Origin: Poa pratensis
Lineage: Eukaryota; Streptophyta; Magnoliopsida; Poales; Poaceae
Assembly: GCA_947311845.1 (NCBI GenBank)
Contig: CAMZMU010000117.1
Coordinates: 78,136,561-78,200,560, forward strand
Direction of reading: 5' to 3'
Length of the DNA stretch: 64,000 bases
How positions within the stretch are numbered: the first letter of the stretch is position 1; each line of letters starts with the position of its first letter. Below, piece after piece: positions 45,828-55,907 of this stretch. The notes under the pieces were generated by a model. The model was not told the origin of the DNA. It searched no databases and saw nothing but the letters and a program-made list of their open reading frames with translations. Position numbers and translations under genes: made by a program.

Positions 45828-48800
45828 ATGGATGGCGTGCAATCTTTTCTCAATGTGGCTAAGGATAACAAGGGGCCCAATGGTTTTATGTGTTGTCCAT
45901 GCAAGAAATGTCGGAATGAGAAGGATTACCCTAACACAGACAGAATTCACCTCCACCTGATAACTTCTGGTTTCATGCCCGGCTATAATTGTTGGACCAA
46001 GCACGGAGAAAAAGGGGTTATGATGGAAGATAACGAAGAAGAAGAGAACGATGACAACTACATGTACCCTGAATATGTTGGTAACCCAACAGGGGAAGCT
46101 GATGATGAAGAGGTACCAGATGATCCCATCATACATGATGATTTACGTGGGGTCATCGTTGATGCACATACCCTAGCAGAAACTACACTTGAGAAGTTGA
46201 AGTTGGAGCGCATGTTAGAGGATCACAAAACAAAGTTGTACCCAACTTGCGAAGATGGCAACACAAAGCTCGGTACCACACTGGAATTATTGCAATGGAA
46301 GGCAGCGAATGGTTTATCTGACAAGGGATTTGGGAGTTTACTGAAAATAGTGAAGGACAAGCTGCCGGCTGGTAACGAATTGCCCGAGAGTGCGTATGAA
46401 GCAAAGAAGATTATCTGCCCTCTAGGATTAGATGTGCAGAAGATACATGCATGCATTAATGACTGCATCCTCTACCGCGGTGAGAAGTATGAGAATTTGA
46501 ATGAATGCCCGGTATGCGGTGCATTGCGGTATAAGATCAGAGCAGATGACCCTGGCGATGTTGAGGGCCTGCCCGCCAGGAAGAAGGTTCCTGCCAAGGT
46601 GATGTGGTACGCTCCTATAATACCACGGTTGAAACGTTTGTTCAGAAACAAAGAGCATGCCAAGTTGTTGCGATGGCACAAAGAAGACCGCAAGAGCGAC
46701 GAGATGTTGAGACACCCGGCTGATGGGTCGCAGTGGAGAAAAATCGATACAGAGTACAAGGAATTTGCACGTGACCCAAGGAACTTAAGGTTTGGTCTTA
46801 GCACGGATGGCTTTAATCCTTTTGGGGAGCAGAGCAGCAGTCATAGCACCTGGCCTGTGACTCTATGTATCTATAACCTTCCTCCTTGGTTGTGCATGAA
46901 GCGGAAGTTCATTATGATGCCAGTGCTCATCCAAGGCCCGAAGCAACCCGGTAACAACATTGATGTCTACCTGAGGCCATTAGTTGATGAACTTTTACAG
47001 TTGTGGCGTGATGAAGGGGTACCTGTGTGGGATGAGTACAAACAAGCGGAATTTAACCTACGAGGGTTGTTGTTTGTAACCATCAATGATTGGCCTGCTC
47101 TTAGTAACATTTCAGGACAGTCGAACAAGGGATACAATGCATGCACACACTGTTTAGATAGCACTGAAAGTATATATGTAGGTAACAAGAATGTGTACCC
47201 GGGTCATCGTCGATTTCTTACAACTCAGCATCCCCTAAGAAAGAAAAGCAAGCAGCAGCATTTCAAAGGTGAGGAAGATCGCCGGCCGAAGCCACCCCTC
47301 CAAAGTGGTGAAGATATATATGATGCGGTCAAGGATTTAGATGTAATCTTTGGAAAGGGTCCTGGCGGACAGTCTGTTCCGAAGGACGCTAACAACCACG
47401 TTCCCCTGTGGAAGAAGAAGTCTATATTTTGGGAACTACCCTATTGGAAAATCCTAAAGGTCCGCTCTGCAATCGACGTGATGCACGTGACGAAGAATGT
47501 TTGCGTGAACCTGCTAGGCTTCTTGGGCGTGTATGGGAAGGCAAAAGATACTCCGGAAGCACGAGAGGACCAGCAACTTTTGAAAGACCCAAAGAACCTG
47601 CATCCAATGAGGACGGATAAAGGACGTCTACGTCCTGCTAGCTACGTTCTTACCAAAGAAGAGAAGGAGATATTTTTTGAAGTCCTGAGCAGTATGAAGG
47701 TCCCGTCTGGCTTCTCGTCGAATATAAAGGGAATAATAAATATGGCAGAGAAAAAGTTCCAGAACCTAAAGTCTCATGACTGCCACGTGCTGATGACTCA
47801 ACTGCTTCCGGTTGCATTGCGGGGGCTTCTACCGGAAAATGTTCGAGTATCCATTGTTCAGCTATGTGCGTTCCTCAATGCAATTTCGCAGAAGTCAATC
47901 AGCCCAACCACTCTATTAAGGTTACAGAAGGATGTGGCTCAATGTCTCGTTAGTTTTGAGTTGGTGTTCCCACCATCCTTCTTCACTATTATGACACATC
48001 TCCTAGTACACCTGGTCGACGAGATTCACATTCTGGGTCCTGTATTTCTACACAATATGTTCCCCTTTGAGAGGTTCATGGGAGTGTTGAAGAAGTATGT
48101 TCATAACCGTGCTAGGCCAGAAGGAAGCATCTCCAAAGGGTATGGAACAGAGGAGGTCATTGAGTTTTGTGTTGACTTTATTCCCGGCATTAAGTCGATT
48201 GGTCTTCCTGAATCGCGACATGAGGGGAGACTAAGTGGAGAAGGCACTCTAGGAAAGAAATCATACATATGCAGGGACGGGTATTCTTTCACAAAAGCAC
48301 ACTACACAGTTCTGCATAATTCCACTTTGGTGGCTCCGTATATCCAGATGCACAAGGATATTGTACGCTCTAACAACCCGGGGATGGATGACTCCGCCAT
48401 TGCAAAGGAACACATGGAGAATTTTGGCGGTTGGTTGGAAACGCATCTGAACAACAACAACACAGTCTCAGATGAGCTGTTCTTGTTGTCTAAGGGGCCA
48501 TCTTCGACTATTTGGACTTTCCAAGGGTATGAGATAAACGGGAATACATTTTACACGAACGCCCAAGATAAAAAGAGCACCAACCAAAATAGTGGTGTCC
48601 GCTTTGATGATAAGAGCACGAATGAGGCCACGGTCACATATTATGGTTGCATAGAGCAGATATGGGAACTTGACTATGGACCTTCTTTGAAGGTCCCTTT
48701 GTTCTGGTGCAAATGGTTCAACCTGAGAGGCGGCGGGGTAAAGGAAGACCCATTGTACGGAATGACTACAGTGGATCTCACGAATGTTGCGTACGACAAC

Positions 48801-49142
48801 GAACCATTCGTTCTAGCCAAGGATGTGGCTCAGGTTTTCTATGTGAAGGACATGTCTACCAAGCCAAAAAAAAGAAAAGATAAGGAAGTGAATACATCAG
48901 CCGATGAGCCAAAGCGCCACATAGTTCTTTCAGGGAAAAGAACCATCGTGGGAGTGGAGGACAAGACAGACATGTCAGAAGATTACGACAAGTTTCATGA
49001 AATTCCGCCCTTCAAAGTGACCACTGACCCAAGTCTCAAGTTATATGCAGACCCTTGTCCATGGTTACGGAGCGATCAGAAGAAAGGGTCTCACAAAAAG
49101 AAAAAGCGAAGACTAAATAGGGATGTTGTTCATGATGTGTAA
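45828..49142 (+). CDS. TNP2-type CACTA transposase
   Basis: An uninterrupted 1104-residue ORF. Domains in order: transposase-associated zinc-type domain (about 1-65, with CCPCKKCRN and GFMPGYNCWTKHGE), Transposase_21/TNP2 core (about 230-480), DUF4218 (about 690-800), DUF4216 (about 940-1010), and a Lys/Arg-rich tail with likely nuclear signals (KPKKRKDK, KKKKRR). Likely catalytic residues are Asp 327 (LSTDGFNPFG), Asp 421 (TINDWPAL) and Glu 748 (FPFERFMG). The natural start seems to be the ATG at 45785, but two bases are missing just after it and a TGA follows at 45806. Translation would have to begin at 45828, which keeps the recognised domains. The enzyme cuts and rejoins the element ends in the nucleus. 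Confidence 0.93.
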   Translation: MDGVQSFLNVAKDNKGPNGFMCCPCKKCRNEKDYPNTDRIHLHLITSGFMPGYNCWTKHGEKGVMMEDNEEEENDDNYMYPEYVGNPTGEADDEEVPDDPIIHDDLRGVIVDAHTLAETTLEKLKLERMLEDHKTKLYPTCEDGNTKLGTTLELLQWKAANGLSDKGFGSLLKIVKDKLPAGNELPESAYEAKKIICPLGLDVQKIHACINDCILYRGEKYENLNECPVCGALRYKIRADDPGDVEGLPARKKVPAKVMWYAPIIPRLKRLFRNKEHAKLLRWHKEDRKSDEMLRHPADGSQWRKIDTEYKEFARDPRNLRFGLSTDGFNPFGEQSSSHSTWPVTLCIYNLPPWLCMKRKFIMMPVLIQGPKQPGNNIDVYLRPLVDELLQLWRDEGVPVWDEYKQAEFNLRGLLFVTINDWPALSNISGQSNKGYNACTHCLDSTESIYVGNKNVYPGHRRFLTTQHPLRKKSKQQHFKGEEDRRPKPPLQSGEDIYDAVKDLDVIFGKGPGGQSVPKDANNHVPLWKKKSIFWELPYWKILKVRSAIDVMHVTKNVCVNLLGFLGVYGKAKDTPEAREDQQLLKDPKNLHPMRTDKGRLRPASYVLTKEEKEIFFEVLSSMKVPSGFSSNIKGIINMAEKKFQNLKSHDCHVLMTQLLPVALRGLLPENVRVSIVQLCAFLNAISQKSISPTTLLRLQKDVAQCLVSFELVFPPSFFTIMTHLLVHLVDEIHILGPVFLHNMFPFERFMGVLKKYVHNRARPEGSISKGYGTEEVIEFCVDFIPGIKSIGLPESRHEGRLSGEGTLGKKSYICRDGYSFTKAHYTVLHNSTLVAPYIQMHKDIVRSNNPGMDDSAIAKEHMENFGGWLETHLNNNNTVSDELFLLSKGPSSTIWTFQGYEINGNTFYTNAQDKKSTNQNSGVRFDDKSTNEATVTYYGCIEQIWELDYGPSLKVPLFWCKWFNLRGGGVKEDPLYGMTTVDLTNVAYDNEPFVLAKDVAQVFYVKDMSTKPKKRKDKEVNTSADEPKRHIVLSGKRTIVGVEDKTDMSEDYDKFHEIPPFKVTTDPSLKLYADPCPWLRSDQKKGSHKKKKRRLNRDVVHDV

Positions 49143-49491
49143 TAATTTATTAAACTTTTATATAATTTATAGTATGGAGGACAAGACAGACATGTCAATG
49201 AAATCAAGCGTATGGCGGTGGCGGAATGTAGTACTTAATTTATAAATTTTTGATGTAGCATCAAACTTTGTGATGTGAAATGATCCACTGCGCATGTAGT
49301 ACTTGATTTATAAATTTTTGAATTGATTTTAAATTAAGCGTATGTAGTACTTAATTTAAAACCAAGCGCATGTGATACTTCATTTTAAACCAAAACAGAA
49401 AACAGGAAAATGAAAGCAATTTTTACTTAATTTAGACAAGTAAATCAAAAGATATAAAAAAAGTAAGAAACCAGAAAATTAAAAAAAATTA
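49143..49491. other. AT-rich spacer after TNP2
   Basis: Short repeats of GCGTATGTAGTACTTxATTT occur at 49209-49380. The phrase GACAAGACAGACATGTC also repeats from the TNP2 3' end (48961 and 49180). No gene. Confidence 0.5.
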
Positions 49492-49673
49492 ACCTCTAGT
49501 ACCGGGCCGTGCGACCACCCGGTACTACAGGTCCACTGGGCTTGGCGCGCAAATTTTCGCGGCCCTGAGGGACCTCTAGTACCGGGTGGTAACACGGCCC
49601 GGTACTAGAGGGTCTCTAGTACCGGGTGGAGCCACGGCCCGGTACTAGAGGCCTTTTTGGCGCTACTTCTAGT
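49492..49673. repeat. Internal CACTA-terminus-like block
   Basis: Three palindromes of the type CTCTAGTACCGGG...CCCGGTACTAGAG are followed by GGCGCTACTTCTAGTG. Read on the minus strand this is CACTAGAAGTAGCGCC, which has the form of a CACTA end but differs from the outer ends of this element. No matching second end was found. Confidence 0.75.
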
Positions 49674-50131
49674 GGCTCGGGCCGAAAATTTGCCCAAGTC
49701 CAGCAAATCGACGCTCCGCCTCCGGGCTCCAGACGACGCCGCCCCCTGCGCCGCCAGGCTGCCGGATTTCGTCCCCGCGCCGCTGCCGCCCTCACCGTGG
49801 GTCGCCGTCCTGCTCCTGCTCCGGGCGCGGCCGTCCCCGCTCTTCCCCCGAGCAAGATCGTCGTCCCCGAGCAAGCAAAGCTCGCCCCCGACCCACGGTG
49901 AGCTCGTCCCCCCCGACCAACTACTCTCTCCCTCTCTCAGATCTAGCGCGCGGCGGCGGCGGCGGACCCTAACCACGGGGCCGGCGCCGGAGTTGGCAAA
50001 CAAGAACAGATTTTTAGGGCCTAAGGGCCGATTTCATTATAATTAGGCCACAAACGGCCGATTACATTGGGGGGGAGGCCATTGATAAGGCCATTACATT
50101 GGAGGGGGAGGGTCGCCGGTGCCGGTGCCGC

Positions 50132-51097
50132 CTAGTCGTCGAGGATGTAGAAGGGCGGCGGGGTCCAGAGATGCTCCGGTGGCGCCTGCTGCTGCGGTGG
50201 CGCCTCCTGCTGCTCCGGTGGCGCCTCCTGCTCCTGCTCCGGTGGCGCCTCCCAGCTCCCGCCGGTAAAGACCCAGGACTGGCCAACGAGGCCGGTAGGC
50301 AGAGGAGGCGGCGGCGGAAGGTCCTGCTCCTGCTCGCGTTCCATGGCGTAGTGCCACGGCTCGACCTCGTCCGGGTCGTACTCCTGCTGCTGCAGTGGCG
50401 GCGGCGGCATCAGGGCCGCGGCCGCGGCCCGCGGCCGCGGTCCTCACCTTCTCCCACCTCTTGATCTCGTCCTCGACGAGGCTGAGGTTGGAGGCCTCGT
50501 ACGCGGCCACCATCTCCGGGTCGTCCTCATCCTCGGGGACCTCCTCCTCGAACCACAGCGCGTCGGGCAGCGCTGGGTAGGCGGATTGGACGGCGCGGGG
50601 CGCCGGGGCGAAGTAGGAGTGGCGGCGGTCCTCGTGCTCGTCCTTGAGCCACTGCTCCCAGTGAGGGGAGTCCGCCGCGTAGGCGGGGTCGTTGCGGAGC
50701 GCCGGAGGGAGGAGGCGGCGCCGGCGCGCGATCTCCCTGTCCAGTTGCCTCCCAGGGAGCGGGACCGCCGGCACCGGAATCCTCTGCGGGTTCAGGTGCC
50801 AGCCCTCGGGGAGGTGGACGTCGTCCACTCCAGCGTGGCGGCGTTGTCCCAGTGCCACTGGCACTCCGGCTCCGGCACGTAGCGCCGGCGCCGGATCCTC
50901 CTCCCTCCAGCGGTGGTGGTGGAGGTTCGTGGCGGCGCGTCGGGTGCGTGGGCGACCCGCACCGGTGGCGCGGTCCTCCGCACGCCCTGCGGAACGACGC
51001 CCAAGGCCGCCGGCGGTGGAGGCGGTGGAGAAGCGCGGCGACGGTTGGAGGACTCGCCGGTCTCGTTCTTCGGGGACTTCCCGAACCAGCGCGACAT
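50132..51097 (-). CDS. GC-rich antisense gene in the CACTA element (grass-specific family), two one-base indels
   Basis: Read on the minus strand from an ATG at 51097, it begins MSRWFGKSPK and continues with Pro-rich sequence and ECQWHWDNAATLEW. In a second frame follow VHLPEGWHLN, EIARRRRLL, AYAADSPHWEQW and an acidic stretch. In the first frame again come EPWHYAMERE, a Gln/Pro-rich tail of EAPPEQ repeats and a stop at 50132. The two frame changes fall in G-runs near 50828 (one G too few) and 50428 (one too many) and cancel out. Families with GWHL and ADS-x-W motifs are, as I recall, common as unnamed proteins in Triticeae. The role is unknown, and whether it serves the transposon or was captured is open. 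Confidence 0.6.
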
Positions 51098-51714
51098 GGC
51101 GGCGAGGGCACTGGACGGGCGGAGGGGAACCGTCGGGCGGAGGGGAACCGTGGGAGCGGAGCGGAGTGGAGTGTCCACATCCGCACGGGCGCGTCCCTTT
51201 TTAAAGACCAGGACCGTCGGGAGGGGAACCGTCGGGTGGGCCAGCGCCCGAGTCGCTGGCAAGTGGGCCAGGAGCATTGACTCCGGGTGGGCGGGGGCTG
51301 TTGGTGCTCCGCATTGACCACGGGGGGTGAAGGCGAGGCGGCCGGGTGGGAACACGAGGCGGGGAGGTGAAGACGAGGCGGGGCGGGAACACGAGGCAGG
51401 GCGGCGGGGTCAGAACTGGGTCGCTGGCAGGTGGGCCAGCATTGACCACGCGTGGCCAGTGGGCGGTCACACGTGGCGGTGGGGCGGGTAGGCGCTGGCA
51501 GGTGGGCCAGCGATGACCACGGTGGCCACCTTTGACCAGGTTCTGGCCCAAATTTGGGCTGGGCTGGGATTGGGACAGCCTATGTTTTTTTTGAAAGATT
51601 TTTTTCTTTAGATGCAATATTAAATTGTTTTTGTTGCATATTTGTATAGTTCCCTCCTTTGAATTATTGTACTAATGCTATTATTGTTTTATCTTTTTTT
51701 GTATTAGTTAAACA
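51098..51714. other. GC-rich upstream region between two divergent CACTA genes
   Basis: Lies between the divergent starts at 51097 (minus) and 51715 (plus), so it probably holds both promoters. Several copies of GCTGGCAGGTGGGCCAGC-like palindromes occur at 51245-51520. Confidence 0.5.
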
Positions 51715-54700
51715 ATGGATGTCGATGCTCCCTTCGTAACGAGAGAAGGGGAAGAAGAGATACTTTCCTACATTTTGGAACCCGGTGAATTTCGGCATCC
51801 CGCGGAAGGAGCTGAAGATGAGGACTCGGAAATTGGTGGACCCACGCCGTCTGGCGAGGTATATTAAGCCTATGTTGAGCAGATGCAATAACTGATTTGT
51901 GCATATATATGTATTCACACATGTTTCATATTTTTAGACCTCCGCATCGAACCAATCCACTAAACGAGGCCATGCCCAAGGGATGGGCAAAGATGAGCAT
52001 CTCACAATTGACGAGGTGAATGCAACTACTGGCCAACCACTGGCACCCGTGCCGAACGCAGTTAAGTTTGTGCATCAATGCGGAGTCACTGTCAGGGACA
52101 ACGTTTATATCAGCACTCAGGAATGGATTAAGCCAAAGTTAGAGGGAGTTAGTTACGTCGACAAGAGAACCAAAGATGTGCTTTGGAACAAGCTCATTGC
52201 ACATTTCACCCTACCGGTCTTGGAAGATGAGGTGAAGACAAAAAAAATGACGGACAAAGTCAAGCATTTCGCTCTTAAGAAGATGGCTCAACAATTCAAT
52301 AACTACAAGAACAAATTATTCCGTGAGTGGGAAGAAGATGGGAAACTTCCGGATTTCACCGGCACACGAGAGAGGCAGCGGCCTCACTGGCCTGCATTTC
52401 TGGAGTACAAGAAATCAGAACGAGCTAAGAAAAGGTCGCAAACGAATAAGAATAATGCAGCGAAAAAGAAGTATCACCATAAGATGGGGCCAGGTGGCTA
52501 CCGAGTTGCCGAGCCTAAGTGGGAAAAAATTGAGTCCGAGTTGCGTGCAAAAGGGCTCACCCCGGTCACAGAGGAATGGGACAGAAGGATAAGGAATTGG
52601 CTACTTGCGCATGGAGGGGAGTATGACATGGAAACAGGGGAGTTAATAATTGATGAAAGCAAAGTAGTCAACGGAGCCCAAAAAAAAATTATTGACTTAA
52701 TTGCCAAGTCTAAAGAGGGAAAGTTTATTTCCGACAGAGAGAAGGACGAGCTGTCAGAGGCCCTCGGGACCAAAGAAAAAGGAGGATCAACACGAGGCTT
52801 AGGAGAAGTGCCGTGGATTGAAGGGTTTCCCGAGGACCGTGCCTCTTATAGAAGCCGATTGAGAGCAAAGAGGAGGAAGGAGCAGCAGGAATCAGACCGG
52901 TTGATGATCTTAGAAAGAAATCATGACCAGATGGTTGCTCTCTATAAGGAGCAGCAGAAGCAAATAGATCAAATGCGCGAGCAAGGGGCGCCAACTCTTC
53001 AGCTGGAACAAGCGAGTCAAGGCGGCCCATCGCATCGCAGAAGCAGCGTGGCTTCCTCGGTTATGGTCGGTGATGATGAGACAAGTTACCCCGTGGATTA
53101 TATCACGGAGAAAACAACTTGTGAGCTGCATGTCCCAGTATTTAACTTATCCATGAAGGTGGCGGACGGCTATGCATTCTCCATTGACTCTACAGCATCG
53201 TGGCTTGGCAATGCCATTCCAGATGGATTTGCTCGTGTCGGCGTGGATCAAGTTGTACAAGGATATGAATCACTGAACCTTGAGTTCCCAAGAGCTGATG
53301 ATGAGTCGGTGCTAGGGGACGTCGTGGGTGGTCTAATTCTATGGCGGAAGAAATACATCAAGTTTGAAGGCTGGGCGCCAAGGCCACCATCGTCTCCGCC
53401 AATTCACGATTCACCACCTGATGACGATGAAGGGGACGACAACCATCAGTCGCCTCCGCATCAGTCGTCTCCGCCGCCGCGTGCGCCGACTCCACCGCCG
53501 CGTGACCGACTCCACCGCCGCGTGAGCCGACTCCACTGCTGCGTCAGCCACTCCGCCGCGCATGAGCCGACTCCGCCGCCGCATGAGCCGACTCCTGAGC
53601 CCCGACATAGGAAGGGCGCCACTTCGTCGTCCATGGGATTCGGGCGAGACCCCCGACGTTCGCCCCTCCCAAAAGTACCCAAAAGCCTTGACGACCTCAG
53701 AGCTTGCGACATGACTAAAGAGCAATTGGATGCGTGGGTGGATGCAGACACAAAAAGACAGCTTGCACGGAAAAAGCCCGAGGAAAAGCAAACATTTACT
53801 GCAAAGGAAAACAAGTGGGCTATTGGATTCATCACGGAACCATCGCAATATGAGAAAAATAAGCCAGATAACTATTTACGAGCTCTGAGTAAAAGTAGTA
53901 GCTCTCCCAAGACGAGAAGTAGTAGTGCCAGAGGGAAAAGAGACGTTGCCCAGCTCGGACAACAGGCAAACCAGTCGATAGCCCCGCTCGTAGTTATACC
54001 CAGTGGTCATGGCTCCGTGACGGACCTAATTCCTACTTTATCCTTGAAGAAGGACTTTGCTGCAGATGCTGGTATTACTCTTGCTCAACTGGACAACGAA
54101 AATCTCTTTCCGTCTGATGTAGATGATTCATGGAAATGGAAATGGGGGAGGTCCCTGCTGCGAGGTGATCAGATAAAGTGTCTACCGACATGTATGCGAC
54201 AACTCCATAGTTGGTACATGAAAACCACAAAGGAATTTGATGACTTTTTGATCTGTGTGAAAGTTACAAAAAATCATTTCGCGGGTGAAGACATGTTCAC
54301 AATTCAGCTCGAAGAACTCTGGTACTTATACAACCTTGACTCCCTCGACTTGGCTCTCGTCGGTGCCTACTGTCTGTAAGTGATTCAATTCATTTATTTC
54401 CAAAAAAGATAAAGTCTTTAGCTCTCAGCTCGTTCATTGCCATCGCTAATTATGCTCACTACGGTATTATGCAGAATGAAGAGTGATGAATGTGGTAGAA
54501 AGGGCATCTATGGCTTTGGGTTCGTTAACCCAGTACGAGTTAATGCAAGGACACTAAAAAACCACGTGAAGGACACGGAGAAGAACTTGCTAAATGCCCT
54601 AATGAAGCAACATTTCAACACGGAGATAATGTTTCCTTACTTCTTCAGGTAAGAGAGTGTTACTCGCTTGTACAAATTAAGTGTAACTGATGAGTTACTG

Positions 54701-55424
54701 ACGTGTATATAATCATGCGCAGCGATCATTACATTCTGCTAGTCATTGAAGTTGATAGATCAAGAGTTCAAGTCTACGACTCATTGGACTGGCCTGAGGA
54801 GAGGTACCAAAGCATTCTAGATACGCTCCAAAGGTAATTTCAAACATTATCGCACTATATCAGTCTCTCTTATTGATTTCAGAGATATCAAGCAACTAAT
54901 AACTCATTTATTCTTTTTTTTGCCGGCAGGGTTTGGAAACAATTCAAAGCGAGGACAAAGGGTTCAGGTTCATTTGAAGAACAGCTGACTTTTGTTCACC
55001 CACAGGTAGGTAGTACGGTCTAGCTAGGTTCGCGCATCTCTTTATTTATAGTTTTCAATACCACTATATGTTGACTATGATTTGATTGAATTCTATTCTC
55101 GTAAAGTGGATCGAGAGGCAACCACAGGGGACCAATTTCTGTGGATATTTCGTTTGCGAGTGGATTCGTCGTTCGGTCACTGAGCGGGACCCAAAGAAAT
55201 TTTTAGACGTACGTGAACAATCATATTCATCAATTGATCTCCAGTGTCATTCATAATTTTTGATAGTCATGATTAATATTCGTATTGATCTCCTTCTTTT
55301 ATAGGCAGAGCCATTGCGCGAGAGTATGCCACTAAAGAAGCGCTTTCAAGCACTAGCAGAGGAACTTGCGGGGTTTCTGCTCAGCGAAGTCATACCTACA
55401 AAAGGAACATACAATGGAGAATAG
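51715..55424 (+). CDS. CACTA second protein: Transposase_24-like region fused to a Ulp1-type cysteine protease
   Basis: Seven exons (51715-51858, 51938-54375, 54475-54648, 54723-54833, 54930-55005, 55107-55208, 55305-55424) with GT-AG borders keep one frame and give 1054 residues. The N-terminal half resembles the plant Ptta/En/Spm transposase family (Transposase_24): NVYISTQEWIKPKLEGVSYV, then PHWPAFLEYKKS and GPGGYRVAEPKW. A coiled coil and a Pro-rich, Arg/His-rich linker follow. The C-terminal domain is a C48 (Ulp1/SUMO protease) fold with likely His in SDHYILLVIEV, Asp in VYDSLDW and Cys in GTNFCGYFVCEWI. In En/Spm the equivalent protein binds the subterminal repeats. The protease could remove SUMO from host proteins, which is inference. 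No lesion seen. Confidence 0.85.
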
Positions 55425-55907
55425 CGGTGAAGTCCCGGTTATGATCTCCCGTGTAACCGAATAGACGGGCTCTAGTCCCGGTTATGATCTCCACACACGT
55501 GTAATCGAATAGACGGGCTCTAGTCCCGGTTATGAGCACCTCCATGTAACCGGATAGACGTGAACATATTTTTATTTATGAACATTTTGATATGTTATAT
55601 GTAGTTTCTGTTTTTAATTAATTAAACGCATATTTTTTTGCACCATTTCAATATTAAATTGGGAGGAAAAACAAAAAATTACAGGCTGCCACGTGTGAGG
55701 TCCTTGGTCCCGGGTCGTATGACCAATCGGGACTAGAGGTCCTCCACCACGCCCGCGCCTCGGCGGCCACGTGGGAGCCTGTTGTTCCGGGTCGTAACGG
55801 ACCCGGTACTAGAGGGGGGCCTCTAGTGTCGCCTTGCTAGTCCCGGGTGGACACCCGGTACTAGAGGCCCTTACGACCCGGGACCAGTGGCCCTGTTTCC
55901 ACTAGTG
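55425..55907. repeat. Right subterminal array and end of the CACTA element
   Basis: Just after the stop, about 55 bp (CTCTAGTCCCGGTTATGA and flanks) are repeated nearly three times (55428-55560). Further palindromes of CCCGGTACTAGAG type precede the terminal inverted repeat. Confidence 0.8.

Larger units (their letters stand above)
44410..55907. mobile_element. Complete CACTA (En/Spm) transposon, 11.5 kb
   Basis: Left end CACTAGTGGAAACAGGG; right end is its inverse (CCCTGTTTCCACTAGTG). It is flanked by a perfect 3-bp duplication, AAC, at 44407-44409 and 55908-55910. Subterminal palindromes with CTCTAGTxCCGGG lie at both ends and would bind the element's regulatory protein. In order it carries a small membrane-protein ORF, TNP2 transposase, an internal block of terminal-type palindromes, an antisense GC-rich gene, and a second spliced gene with a Ulp1-type protease. 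The transposase domains are open from 45828, so the element may be recently active, with small lesions in three of its four genes. Confidence 0.95.

Noticed and set aside
50527..51321. Second long minus-strand ORF in the GC-rich part of the CACTA element
   Set aside because: It is an off-frame shadow of the antisense gene at 50132-51097.
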